Positions 1-11,335 of a stretch of 64,000 bases of DNA are shown here, one piece after another. A model generated the notes under the pieces. It searched no databases and was not told where the DNA came from. It saw only the letters and a program-made list of their open reading frames with translations. This DNA is from Monodelphis domestica (Eukaryota; Chordata; Mammalia; Didelphimorphia; Didelphidae), in NCBI RefSeq assembly GCF_027887165.1, contig NC_077231.1, forward strand, positions 189,476,834 through 189,540,833. Direction: 5' to 3'. Within the stretch, counting starts at the first letter, position 1, and each line of letters starts with the position of its first letter. Both the position numbers and the translations under genes were made by a program.

Positions 1-149
1 TATCCACAGGAATGACAGGAAGTCAGTGGACTCATGGGAAATGTAGTTCTTTTTTAGGTTAACAGATTTTCAGTTATACACAGAGAAGTATAAAATAAAA
101 GTTTTGAAGTTCTACTTACTTGTCAAGTTGATAAAAGAGACAGAATTTT

Positions 150-700
150 TTGGAAGGCCTAAGTAGTGGGGGAAGTAGCCTAGTATACTGGTGGTGGAGA
201 TGTAATTTGGTTTAATCATTCTAGAAAGCAACTTGAACCTGTGCCCAAATATTTCTTAAACCATACTACTAGGTCAAAGAAAGAGGAAATGAAACAGTAC
301 TCCAAAAACTCTTTAGCAGCCCTTTTGGTTATGTCAAAGAATAAGAAACAAGATGTCATCAGCAAATAGAGAATGGCTGAACACAAATTACAGTATATGA
401 ATGTAATAGAATACTATTTTGTTGTAAAAAAAAATAGACATTTAATAGAAACCTGGGGAAACTTAAATAAGCTGGTATTGAGGGAAGTGAGCAAGACCAG
501 AAGAAAATGCATGAATAACAACAATAGTATAAAAACAAATAATGTTGAAATTTAAGAACTCTTATCAAAATGACTAACCAGAATTCTTATGGACTTACTG
601 TGAACCTTGCTACTCTTGTCCTAAGAGGGAATAGACCCAGAGGGCAGACTTAATATTTATCTGCCAATATATATTGATATATATGTATACGTACAAGCAC
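150..700 (+). mobile_element. Old L1 3' fragment (ORF2 C-terminal end plus 3' UTR)
   Basis: The stretch reads like the last part of a LINE-1 ORF2 and its 3' UTR, heavily decayed. It shows the landmark order shared with the younger copies at 2.7-4.3 kb and 32.9-33.7 kb: a 'ctggtggtgga' segment, then 'agagaatggctgaacacaaa', then a 'ggaatactatt'-like segment (here 'agaatactatttt'), then a 'gaagtgagcaagaccag' segment. The 3' UTR is of the type also seen near 39.1-39.4 kb. No open reading frame of useful length survives. The 5' end may run off the window. Confidence 0.6.
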
Positions 701-867
701 TTATGAAATGTGGTTAAAATTAGTATTTTTCAATTTTAATTTCCCTATTTTTCTTGTCATTTCTATAGCTTATATTTTAAAACTAGGTCAAATTGTTATG
801 GTAGCAATAGGGAGCCTTACGCTTCTCTTTGGGGGTAATCTCTAACATTTCCCTATTACATATAATA

Positions 868-1024
868 CTTTGTTGTTTTCATTGTGTTATATCAAACTCT
901 TTGTGATCCCATTTGGAGTTTTATTAGCAAAATTACTGGAGTGGTTTGTCATTTCTTGTCATTGTCAAGTCTTTCTGACTACTAGAATGGAACTCTATCC
1001 ACTGCACCACATAGCTGCCCATAT
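868..1024 (-). mobile_element. Marsupial tRNA-derived SINE, shortened
   Basis: In the plus direction it starts with 'ttgttgttttcattgtg', passes through 'tactggagtggtttgtcatt', and ends with 'tatccactgcaccacatagc', the reverse complement of a tRNA-like SINE head. The same body is seen at 16.5 kb. The middle, where related copies carry the B-box side and the 'acagatgaggaaact' block, is missing, so this copy is internally deleted or very diverged. Confidence 0.7.
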
Positions 1025-1189
1025 AATAACTAGTTATTATTAAATAATTTTACCATGTTAAGAGAAACGTTTTGATTCCCACACATATTATTGTTTTAAA
1101 CACAAAATGTTGTTTTTCTGTTAATCAAGATTTTCTAGGATCTATTGATAAAATGATAATAACATGATTTCTTTTCATTCCAATTCAAA

Positions 1190-1625
1190 AGAGTCTACTA
1201 GGTGAAAGGAACAGTTTTAGGCCTTGGAGAAATAAAGGCAAAAATGTAAGAAACTTTTCCCCTTAAGATGATTGCAATCTACTTCTAGAGAATATAGCAT
1301 CCATAAAAACAAATAAATTCAAGGGGAATTATGGAGGAATATCACTAAAATATTAGAAGATCTGCCAAGGCTTCATAGAAGTTGTACCTGAGCTAATTTT
1401 TGAAGGAAGATAATATTTTGAGCAGTATAGGTAAAGAAGGGATGAATTTCAGAGATGAGAAGTTAATGTTTTGAAGTTATATTGAAAGGCAATGGAACAC
1501 TAAGTTCTGGAGAGCTAGTAGTTTAGTTTGGTTGAAATAGTTGATTGAAATTGGTTGAAAATAGAATTCTGGGAGGGCATTAAATGTCAAGCTGAGGAAT
1601 TTGTATTTAATTTTCAAACTAAAAA
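1190..1625 (-). mobile_element. L2 LINE fragment
   Basis: Decayed but collinear with the reverse complement of the mammalian L2 3' region: a block like 'aggccttggagaaataaagg', a block about lines left uncut, then a block like 'ctgaggaatttgtatttaat'. No coding potential remains. The extent is approximate. Confidence 0.5.
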
Positions 1626-2293
1626 ACTTGATTAAAATTTAAAAATAGTTAATTAAAGAGTTAATTTGAGTCAAAGTTTTGTTTTTAAAGAAGGATAATA
1701 TGATATTTACTCTGCTTTAAACACATATGTGCATATATACATATATAGTACATGGATCTATGTATATGTATAATAAATAGCTTATGCATTTGTGTATATG
1801 TATATATTCCACATTGCAACTTTCCTATTGCTGTTTTGACTTATTGCAGGTTAAAATAATAAATTAAGTTGGAATTTTGAAAGAGTTTTCCAGAAACCAT
1901 AGATGACAGACGAAAGTCAGATGACACAGAAATTTTTAGAAACTCAGAAATACATAAATATGTGTGGTATTGTAGAATATACACATTTTATTTTTAATAT
2001 AATAAATATAAGCAATTTCTTTTTAAAATTGAAATAACTAAAATTTAAAGCTTACAAAAAGAGGCAAAAGCCAGAGGAATACACACAAAGGCTAGAAATA
2101 TAGATATACCTTTTAAAATGTAGTAAATCATAAATGCATATAGGGCATTGTAAAGAAACAATAAAAGAAAAGGAAAAATTCAGGATTATCTGATACAAAG
2201 AAAGAGTTAAGAATTTTTATGAGGATTTTCCAGACTGCAGGGGTGCCAGTGCCCCTATTTCCCATGATGTGGAAAGCATACCTTTTATTTTGT

Positions 2294-2295
<2 letters not shown>
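1626..2295. other. Intergenic AT-rich DNA, nothing recognised
   Basis: AT-rich sequence with short TATA/CATA runs near 1725-1810. I see no open frame of note, no RNA-like fold and no repeat family I can name. Confidence 0.5.

Positions 2296-2332
<37 letters not shown>
2296..2332. repeat. (AC)n microsatellite
   Basis: An uninterrupted AC dinucleotide array of 37 bases. Any reading frame through it is an artefact. Confidence 0.97.
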
Positions 2333-2335
<3 letters not shown>

Positions 2336-2698
2336 GCATTATTCCATGAAAGGTGAATTGGAAAGGGGGAATCCAAAACCAGTGAGTCAAGTTAGGAGAA
2401 TACTATAAAATTCTAGGTGAAAGATAATGATTGTCTGAACTAGATTAATAAAGAAAATGACTTAGATATGAGAGATATTGTAGAAGAAGTATTGATAACA
2501 TTTAAAAATTGATGGACATGAGCATTGCAGGAGAGTCAAATATGAATGAAAAATTATTTACATCTCACTAGACTATATCACACAACCAACATGAAGAAGG
2601 AATTTCCTGTCCTCTCTTAAACGTATCATGCTTACTTAAATTTTAATTTTCTTTTGTCCTTTTACTTGTTTTCTTCTATACCCCTCTATATCTCAGTT
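2333..2698. other. Intergenic DNA, nothing recognised
   Basis: Unremarkable AT-rich sequence that ends at the T-rich stretch marking the 3' end of the next minus-strand L1. Confidence 0.4.
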
Positions 2699-4350
2699 TA
2701 TTTTTTATTTTTATTTTTTAACATTATTTTTTAATTTGGTCAATTTGAAACAATATTCCTTGGTTTCAAAAATCATTTTCTATTCCTCCCCCCACCCTCC
2801 CATAGCCAGCATGCAATTCCACTGGGTATTAGATGTGTCCTTGATCAGAACCCATTTCCATGTTGTTGCTGTTTGCACTAGGATGTTCATTTAGAGTCAA
2901 CATCCCCAATTATGTCCCCCTCAATCCATGTAATCAAGCAGTTGTTTTTCATCTGTCTTTCTGATCCCACAGTTTTTCCTCTATATGTTGATAGTGCTTT
3001 TTCTTGTAGATTTATCCAGATTGTTCAGGATCACTGCATTGCCATTAATGGAGAAGTCCATTACATTCAATTGTACCACAATGTATCAGTCTCTGTGTAC
3101 AATGTTCTCTTGGTTCTGCTCCTTTCACTCTGCATCACTTCCTGGAGGTTGTTCCAGGCTCCATAAAACTCCTCCACTTTATTATTCCTTTTAGCACAAT
3201 AGTATTCCATCACCAACATATACCACAATTTGTTCAGCCATTCCCCAATTGAAGGGCATCCCCTCATTATCCAATTTTTTGTCACCACAATGAGCGCAGC
3301 TATGAATATTCTGGTACAAGTCTTTTTCCTCATTATCTCTTTGGTGTACCAACCCAGCAGTGCTATGACTGGATCAAAGGGCAGACAGTCTTTTATTGTT
3401 TTTTGGGCATAGTTCAAAATTGCCCACCAGAATGGTTGAATCAATTCACAACTCCACCAGCAATGCATTAATGTCCCAACTTTGCCACATCCCCTCCAGC
3501 ATTCATTGCTTTCCTTTGCTGTCATGTTAGCCAATCTTCTAGGTATTAGGTGATACCTCAGAGTTGTTTTGATTTGCACTTCTCTGATTATTAGAGATTT
3601 AGAGCACTTTTTCATGAGCTTATTAATAATTTTGATTTCTTTAACTGAAAATTGCCTATTCATATCCCTTGGCCATTTATCAATTGGAGAATGGCTTAAT
3701 TTTTGTACAATTGGTTTAGTTCTTTATAAATTTGAGTAATTAGACCTTTGTCAGAGGTTTTTGTAATGAATATTGTTTCCCAGTTTATTGCTTCCCTTCT
3801 AATTTTGGTTGCAATGGTTTTGTGTGTACAAAACCTTTTTAATTTAATGTCATCAAAATTATTTTTTTACATTTTGTGATACTTTTCTAACTCTTGCTTG
3901 GTTTTAAAATATTTCCTTTCCCAAAGATATGACATGTATACTATTCTGTGTTCACCTAATTTACTTATAGTTTCTTTCTTTATATTCAAGTCTTTCACCC
4001 ATTCTGAGTTTATTTTGGTGTAAGGTGTGAGATGTTGATCCAAACCTAATCTCTCCCATAGTGTATTCCAATTTTCCCAGCAGTTTTTAATCAAATAGTG
4101 GATTTTGGTACTAGAAGCAGGGATATTTGGGTTTATCATAGGCTGTCTTGCTGAGGTCACTTACCCAAGTCTATTCCATTGATCCTCCTTTCTGTCTCTT
4201 AGCCAGGACCATATTGTTTTGATGACCACTGCTTTATAGTATAGTTTGAGATCTGGGACTACAAGTCCTCCTTCCTTTGTATTTTTTCCATTATTTCCCT
4301 GGATATCCTTGATCTTTTGTTCTTTCAAGTGAACTTTGTTATGTTTTTTT
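2699..4350 (-). mobile_element. 5'-truncated L1: ORF2 C-terminus and 3' UTR
   Basis: A LINE-1 copy on the minus strand with its T-rich tail complement at 2699-2730. The ORF2 C-terminal part translates well over 3067-3663 (198 codons). It contains the cysteine-rich segment CWRGCGKVGTLMHCWWSCEL and the block GCPSIGEWLNKLWYMLVMEY that are typical of L1 ORF2 ends. A second piece at 3867-4160 carries TPYTKINSEWVKDLNIKKET, the segment just upstream in L1 ORF2. The element stops near 4350, well short of the reverse transcriptase, so it is 5'-truncated in the usual L1 way. It is the least decayed of the minus-strand copies here, but its reading frame is broken between the two pieces. Confidence 0.88.
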
Positions 4351-4966
4351 CTAGTTTATACCTCAGTTTAAATGAGGGTATGGTTCAAATTATTCCTGTT
4401 TGTCTTCTACCCTATCTAGTCCCGTAGGAAGAATAATTTATACATATTATGAAAATGTTAGTAGAGGAGTTAAGTGGCAGCTTTTCAGTATTTCTACCCA
4501 TTTCCACTAGGATAAGAGAAGATATTTCAGCCAGTTCTATATGCCCAAATTATATTGAATTTTATTTTTTAATTTTTAATTTTAATTTTGAATATTTTTT
4601 CATGGTTATATGATTCATGATCTCCCTTCATTACTCCTTCCACCAAAAGTCAAATAAACAATTCCACCGAACAATGTATCATCATTCAAAACCTATTTCT
4701 ATGTCATTCATATTTGCAATGGAGTGATTGTTTAATATCAAAACCCTAATTACATCTCTATTGCACTACATGGTTGATCATATATTTTTCTAATGCATTT
4801 GTGGTTCCACAGTTCTTTCTCTGGATGTGAATAGTATTCTTTCTCCTAAGTTCCTCCAGAATGTCCTGGTTCATTGCATTGCTACTAGTAGAGAAGTCCA
4901 TTACATTCAATTGTGCCACATTGTATCAGTCTATGTGTACCATGTTCTGGTTCTGCTCCTCTCACT

Positions 4967-5700
4967 CTACATCAGTTCCTGAAAGCTGTTCCAGTTCATA
5001 TGGAATTCCTCCAGTTCATTATTCCTTTTAGCACAGTAGTATTCCATCACTATCAGATTCCACAATTTGTTCAACCATTCACCAATTGAAGGGCATCCCC
5101 TCATTTTCCAATTTTTTGCCACCACAAAGAGCACAGCTATGAATATTTTTGTACAACTCTTTTTCTTTATTATCTCTTTGGAGTACAAAACCAGCAGTGC
5201 TATGGCTGGATCAAAGGGCAAGCATTTATTTAAAGTCCTATGGACATAGTTCCAAATTGTCCTCCAGAATAGTTGGACAAATTTACACCACCACCAGTAG
5301 TGTATTGGTGTCCCAATTTTGCCAAATCCCCTTCAACATTTATCGCTTTCCTTTTCTGTCATATTGGCCAATCTATGAGGTATATGGTGGTATCTCAGAG
5401 TTGTTTTAATTAGCATTTCTCTAATCAGGAGGGACTTAGAACACCTTTTTATGTTCTTATTGATAGTTTTGATTTCATCCTTTGAAAACTGCCTATTCAT
5501 GTTCGTTGGCCATTTGTTGATTGGGGAATTGCGTGATATTTTGTAGATTTGTCTTAGCCCCTTATATATTTGGGAAATTAAACCTTTGTCAGATAGTTTT
5601 GTTATAAAAATATTGTCCCGGTTTGTTGTTTTCCTTCTATTCTTGGTTGCATTGGTTTTGTTTGTACAAAACCTTTTTAATTTGATATAATCAGTCATTC
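4967..5700 (-). pseudogene. L1 ORF2 C-terminal region, broken
   Basis: Two overlapping minus-strand pieces (4967-5221 and 5333-5698) carry GCPSIGEWLNKLWNLIVMEY and MNRQFSKDEIKTINKNIKRC, the same blocks as in the 2.7-kb copy. The two pieces lie in different frames. This is the part of ORF2 after the reverse transcriptase that ends in a cysteine-rich segment. It is non-functional. Confidence 0.8.
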
Positions 5701-5939
5701 ATTTTACATTTTGCAATGTTCTCTATCTCTTCCTTGGTCTTAAATTCTTTCCTTTCCCACTAGTCTGATAGGTATACTAATCTATGTTCAACTAATTAAT
5801 TTATGATTTCATTTTTTATATTTGTCATTGTTATGGTTTTTTCTAGTTATGTAAAAAAGTTTTTTGGATGTTCAATGGGTATGGCACTGAATAGGCAGGT
5901 AAGTTTGGGTTGGATGGTCATTTTTATTATATTGGCTCA

Positions 5940-7500
5940 TCCTACCCATATACAGTTCATGTTTATCCAATTGCTCAAATCTAGTTTTAGTTGTGTGGAA
6001 AGTGTTTTGTAGTTATGTTCATATAGTTCCTGTGACTGTCTTGGCAAATAGATTCCTAAGTATTTTATATTGTCTAAGGTGATTTTAAATGGAATTTCTC
6101 TTTCTAATTCCTGCTGCTGAGATGTTAGAGATATAAAGAAATGCTGATGATTTATTTTGTATCCTGCAACTTTACTAAAGTTGTTGATTATTTCCACTAG
6201 CTTTTTAGTTGATTCTCTAGGATTTGTTAAGTAGACCATCATGTCATCCGAAAAAAGTGATAGTTTGATCTCCTCCTTGCTGATTTTAATACCCTCAATT
6301 TCTTTTTCTTCTCTAATTGCTACTGCTAGTGTTTCTAGTACAATGTTTCATAATAAAGGTGATAAGGAGCATCCTTATTTCACTCCTGATCTTATTGGGA
6401 ATGAATCTAGTTTATCCCCATTGCAGATGATGTTGGCTGATGGTTTTAGATAGATACTGTTTATTATTTTTAGGAAAGATCATTCTATTTCTATACTTTA
6501 TAGTGTTTTCAATAGGAATGGGTGTTGTATTTTGTCAAAGGCTTTTTCTTCATCTATTGAGATAATTATGTGATTTTTGTTGGTTTGCTTGTTGATATGG
6601 CCAATTATGTGGATGGTTTTCCTGATATTGAACCAGCCCTGCATCCCTGGTATAAATCCTACTTGATCATGGTGGATGACCCTTCTGATCACTTGCTGGA
6701 GTCTTTTTGCTAGTATCTTGTTTAAGATTTTTGCATCTATGTTCATTAAAGAGTTTGGTCTGTAGTTTTCTTTCTCTGTTTTTGGCCTGCCTGGCTTGGG
6801 GATCAGTACCATATTTGTGTCGTAAAATGAATTTGGTAGAACTCCCTCTTTGCTTATTATGTCAAATAGTTTGTATAGTATTGGGATTAGCTGTTCTTTG
6901 GATGTTTGATTGAATTCACTTGTGAATCCATAAGGCCCTGGGGACTTTTTCTTAGGGAGTTCTTTGATGGCCTGTTCAATTTCTTTTTCTGATATGGGAT
7001 AATTTCAGAATTCTATTTCTTCTTCTGTTAATCTAGACAATTTATATTTTTGTAAATATTCATCCATTTAACCTAAATTGGCATATTTATTGCCATATAA
7101 TTAGACAAAATATTTTCTAATGATTGCCTTAATTTCCTCTTCATTGGAGGTGAGTTCTCCCTTTCCTTCCCTAATACTGTTAATTTGATTTTCTTCTTTC
7201 CTCTTTTTTATTAGATTGACCAGTATTTTTGTCTATTTTGTTTGTTTGTTTGTTTTTCAAAATACCAGCTTCTAGTCTTATTTATTAGTTCAATAGTTCT
7301 ATCATTTTTGATTTTATTAATTTCTCCCTTAATTTTTAGGATCTCTAATTTGGTTTTCTTCTGGGGATTTTTAATTTGTTCACTTTCAAGTTTTTTGATT
7401 TGTGTGTCCAATTCATTGATCTCTGCCCTCCCTAATTTGTTAATATATGAATTCAAGGATATAAATTATCCCCTGAGTACTGCTTTTGCTACATCCCATA
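5940..7500 (-). pseudogene. L1 ORF2 reverse transcriptase region, broken
   Basis: Minus-strand piece 6498-6812 reads [20 protein letters not shown] and, further on, [17 protein letters not shown], which is RT motif A with its catalytic aspartate region. At about 6240-6260 the frame reads FSDDMMVYLTNP. This corresponds to the FADD catalytic box of motif C, with serine in place of alanine. Piece 7211-7456 is the segment leading into the fingers, and it ends RSWYFEKQTNKQN. Stops and frame changes separate the pieces. Confidence 0.85.
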
Positions 7501-7559
7501 GAGTTTGAAAGGATGTCTCATCATTGTCATTTTCTTTAATGAAATTATTAATTGTTTCT

Positions 7560-8400
7560 CTGATTTGTTCTCTGACTAGTCGATTTTGGAGAATCATATT
7601 ATTTAATTTCCAATTAGTTTTTGATTTAGCTCTCCATGTAACCTTACTGATCATTGTTTGTATTGCCTTATGATCTGAAAAGGTTGCAATTATTATTTCT
7701 GCTTTTCTGCAGTTGTATGTCATGTTTTTGTGACCTAGTATATGGTCAATCTTTGTGAATGTGCCATGTGCTGTTGAAAAGGTGTATACCTTTTTGGCCC
7801 TATTTATTTTTCTCCATATATCTACTAACTCTAATTATTCTAAGATTTCATTCACCTCTTTTACCTCTTTCTTATTTATTTATTTATTTATTTTATTTAT
7901 CTAAATTTGATAGTGGTAGGTTCAGGTCTCCCACTAGTATAGATTTACTATCTATTTCCTCCTTCGGTTCTACTAGTTTCTCCATTAGAAATTTGGGTGT
8001 TATACCATTTGGTGCATATGTGTTGATTAGTGATATTTCCTCATTATTTATACTCCTTTTTATCAGGATGTATTTACCTTCCCTATCCCTTTTAATCAGG
8101 TCTATTTTTACTTTGGCTTTGTCAGATATCATGATTGCAACTCTTGCCTTCTTTCTATCAGTTGAGGCCCAAAAGGTCTTGCTCCACCCTTTAATTCTGA
8201 CCTTGTGAGTATCTACACACCAAATGGGTGTTTCTTGTAGACAACATATGGTAGAATTCTGGATTCTAATCCACTATGGTATTCATCTACATTTTATGGG
8301 TGAGTTCATCCCATTCATGTTCAAAGTTATGATTGTGACTTTTGAATTCCCTAGCATTTTGATATTCTCTCCTAGTTATGACCTTTCTTCTTGTGCTATA
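7560..8400 (-). pseudogene. L1 ORF2 endonuclease domain, broken
   Basis: The minus-strand frame at 7893-8132 reads ISLINTYAPNGITPKF and ILVGDLNLPLSNLDK, typical of the APE-like endonuclease of L1 ORF2 (the GDxN box is visible). Upstream, around 8160-8340, it reads LTLNMNGMNSPIK, then CCLQETPI with the catalytic glutamate position. Residues further on match the L1 fold. The domain is interrupted by stops. Confidence 0.82.
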
Positions 8401-8938
8401 TCCCTTTAAACCAGTGGTTTACTTTTAGTCAACCCCCCTATTCCCTTCCCTTGATATGCTTCCATTTCTGGCCCCTCCCTTTTCCCCCCTTCTTGTTATT
8501 TAGGGTCTGTTAAGTAACCTCCTCCCTCTCCTTCCCTCCCTTTTTTTTATTTTTAAGGTCCTTCCCCTCTACTCCCCTTAGTTTTCCCTTCTTCCTTACC
8601 CTGTAAGGTAAGATAGACAGACTTCCAGATTTCAATGGCACTAGATGCTCTTCCCTCTCAGAATTTATTTCACTGAGAGTAATATTTGGCTATCACCTAT
8701 TAGCACTCTCTCCCTCTCTCTCTTATAAGAATATTCTTCCCCTCCCCTTCCCATGTGTATCTCTATGTGACAAAGATTATTCTATTTATTTTATTTCTTT
8801 AAGTATCTCTTAGTAACATCATCAATTCCCCCTCACCCTTTCCCCCATATTATTTTATAGCCTTAAATGCCCCAATCTTTTCCTATAAGTAATTCTTCTA
8901 TTTACTATAATAATGAAAACATTTTTGAGAGTTACAAA

Positions 8939-8969
8939 TAACATTTTCCCCATATAAATGGGGAAAATG

Positions 8970-8972
<3 letters not shown>
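8939..8972. repeat. Perfect 15-bp inverted repeat with 4-base loop
   Basis: Arms 8939-8953 and 8958-8972 are exact reverse complements ('taacattttccccat' and its complement) around a 4-base loop. The right arm runs straight into the (TA)n tract. It lies in the inter-ORF part of the long L1 copy. Confidence 0.9.
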
Positions 8973-9012
<40 letters not shown>

Positions 9013-9032
9013 CATACATACATACATACATA
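8973..9032. repeat. (TA)n then (CATA)n microsatellite
   Basis: About 36 bases of TA followed by six CATA units. It sits inside the L1 inter-ORF region. Confidence 0.95.
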
Positions 9033-9119
9033 ATTTGATCTAGTTGTAGCCCTTAAAAAGAGAGTTTGAAATAACAAAAAAAAAAAAACATTTTTTCTCC
9101 TTTTCCCTCTCTTTCATAT

Positions 9120-9425
9120 TTAGCTTTTCACGTTTCTCTTGAACTTTGTGTTTGGATGTCTAACTTTCCACTTAGTTCTGCTATTTTCCTTCCAAATACT
9201 TGGAAATCTTCTATTTTGTTGAATGCCCATACTTTCCCCTGGAAGTATATAGTCAGTTTTGATGGATAGGTGATTCTTGGTTGAAGACCCAGTTCTCTTA
9301 CCTTTCTGAATATCGTGTTCCAGGCCATGCCATCTTTTAGCATTGAAGCTGCCAGGTCTTGTGTGATCCTGATTGGTGCTCCTTTGTATCTGAATTGTTT
9401 CTTTTTGGCTTTTTGCAGTAATTAT
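9120..9425 (-). pseudogene. L1 ORF1 C-terminal domain fragment
   Basis: The minus-strand frame from 9343 down to 9128 reads GLQPRITYPSKLTIYFQGKV and ends DIQTQSSRET with a stop. This matches the C-terminal domain of L1 ORF1p, the RNA-binding protein: the block 'PR(I/L)(T/S)YP(A/S)KL' is diagnostic. Just upstream the same frame gives KKKQFRYKGAPIRITQDL, the matching segment of the CTD. Only about 100 codons are present before the 5' break. An alternative longer frame across the same bases is a shadow. Confidence 0.8.
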
Positions 9426-10760
9426 AATTGCCTTAATTTCCTCTTCATTAGAGGTGAGATTTCCTCTTTGATCTTTGATACTGTTAATCTTATTTTCTTC
9501 TTTCATTTTTATTAGATTGACTAGCACTTTATCTAGTTATTCATTTTTTCAAAGTACCTGCTCCTAGTCATTTATTAGTTCAATAGTTCTTTTACTTTAA
9601 ATTTGATTAATTTCTCCTTTAATTTTTAGGATTTCCAAGTTAGTTTTTATCTGGGTATTTTTAAATTGTTCCTTTTTCTAATTTCTTAACTTGTGAGCCC
9701 AATTCATTGGTCTTCACCCTCTCTATTTTGTTGGTATAGGCACTCAGTGATATAAAATTTCCTTTGAGTAGTGCTTTGGCTGCATCCCATTGATGTTGAT
9801 ATGATGTCTCCTCATTGTCATTCTCTTTAATGAAGTCTGTAATTGTTTCTATGATTTCTTGTTTGATCCCCCTGTTTTGAAGAATTATATTATTTAGTTT
9901 CCAATTAACTTTAAATTTTCTTTTCCATAGACCTTTCTGAATTATAATTTTATTGCATTATGATCTGAAAAAAGTAGAATTTATTAATTCTGTCTTTCTG
10001 TACTTGTTTGCAATATTTCTATATGTCCTAGTACATGGTCGATCTTTGTATATGTACCATGTAAGAATGTATATTCCTTTTTATTCCTTTTCAGCTTTCT
10101 TTAGATATCTATTAACTCTATTTTTTTCCTAGCATTTCATTTACTTCCCTTAGTTCTTTCTTATTTATTTTTTGGTTTGATTTATCTACTTCTGAAAGGG
10201 AAAAGTTAAGATTCCCCCACTAGTATGGTCTTACTATCTATTTCCTGTTTGAGTTCCTTTAATTTTTCCTTTATAAATCCAGATGCTATACCATTTGGTG
10301 CATAAATATTTAGTAATGATATTACTTCATTGTTTATAGTGCCTCTTAACAAAATGTAATTTCCTTCCTTATCTCTTTGAATCAGATCAATTTCTCCTTT
10401 GGCTTTGTCTAGTATCATGTTTGCTGCTTCTGTTTTTTTTTTTTACTTTAGATGATGAATAATATCTTCTACTCCAGCCTTTTACCTTGAATCTGTGTAT
10501 GTCGCCTTGCCTCAAATGTGTTTCTTGCAAACAACGTATAGTAGGATTCTGGTTTTTAATCTACTCTACTATCTGCTTCTATTTAATAAATGAGTTCATG
10601 CCATTCACATTAAGTGTTATGATTACTGTGTATTTCCCTCCATTGTATTCATCCAATTAGATCCTGCTTTATTCCCTTTCACTCTATTCCTCCTCACTAG
10701 TATTTTGAATTTTCTTATTTCTGTGTTGGATCTTAATATTGAATGTGATACAAAAGATTG
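9426..10760 (-). mobile_element. Second L1: ORF2 5' part (endonuclease to start of RT)
   Basis: This stretch is a second copy of the same ORF2 region seen at about 7118-8400, again on the minus strand but more diverged. Piece 10206-10418 reads ISLLNIYAPNGIASGFIKEK and ends KTILVGES, the endonuclease. Around 10480-10640 the reading LNVNGMNSFIK is the N-terminal start of ORF2. It begins abruptly at 9426, where the ORF1 fragment of the longer L1 ends, so one L1 abuts another. Confidence 0.82.
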
Positions 10761-11190
10761 CCTTTTAATATCTATTTATTACTGCTTACCAATTTTCCTT
10801 CCCTGATAAATATCTAGATTTCTTTATTCCCCCATTCATTAATCCTTTAGTATACTTTTTATGTTGAAATTCCCTTTTTCATTTCAAGGAAGCTTAAATG
10901 ACTGCTCTATGTTTATGTGATTTTTTTTTTGGTAGATGATCTCCAATGTTGCAGTTACTCATTGGGAAGTCATCAGATCTTCCCTAATATGGACCATTGT
11001 AAGCCTGATTTTCCAGATCTCATTGAACAGATCAAATGTGTCAAAAATTGCAAAAGAAGCTCCTCCTTTATTGTCATGAATTGTAATTACAGTCTATGAT
11101 TTTATAGCCAGGAACATCCCAAAAGGAATCTATCAATCCCCTACAAACATTCATGTTTATTTGGCTTTCAACTGATTTATTTATTAAAAA
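10761..11190. other. Possible L1 inter-ORF remnant or unique DNA
   Basis: AT-rich sequence directly upstream (in minus sense) of the second L1. Part of it could be decayed L1 inter-ORF sequence, but I cannot align it with confidence. I see no gene. Confidence 0.3.
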
Positions 11191-11194
11191 ATAT

Positions 11195-11335
11195 CAGTTG
11201 GTCATGAGCTTTTATTGAATATTTGCTATTTATCAAACCATATAATAAGATCTTGGGACACAAAGAAAGATAAAAACAATCCTTTGTCTCAAGGAACTCA
11301 TATTCTAATAAGTAAAAAAACAGGCAAACCACTAT
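11195..11335 (-). mobile_element. L2 3'-end fragment
   Basis: In plus orientation it reads 'ttttattgaatatttgctat', then 'gggacacaaagaaagat', then 'ctcaaggaactcatattcta'. These are in the order of the reverse-complemented L2 3' end. Confidence 0.65.

Larger units (their letters stand above)
4561..9425 (-). mobile_element. Long L1 copy, about 4.9 kb, 5'-truncated in ORF1
   Basis: Read on the minus strand, this is a nearly complete L1 order: ORF1 C-terminal part (9120-9425), inter-ORF region (about 8400-9119), ORF2 endonuclease (about 7500-8400), reverse transcriptase (about 5940-7500), C-terminal region (4967-5700), and a 3' UTR ending in a T-rich tract at 4561. The 5' end breaks off inside ORF1, directly against another L1 piece at 9426. 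Relative to the copy at 2.7-4.3 kb, about 330 bases are missing near 5815-5825. There the sequence jumps from the C-terminal region straight to the segment before the polymerase. All frames are interrupted many times, so it is dead. Simple repeats have grown inside it at 7240, 7873 and 8973. Confidence 0.88.

Noticed and set aside
6498-6812. Functional reverse transcriptase gene or new retroelement system
   Set aside because: Motifs and context match L1 ORF2 exactly, and the copy is interrupted throughout.
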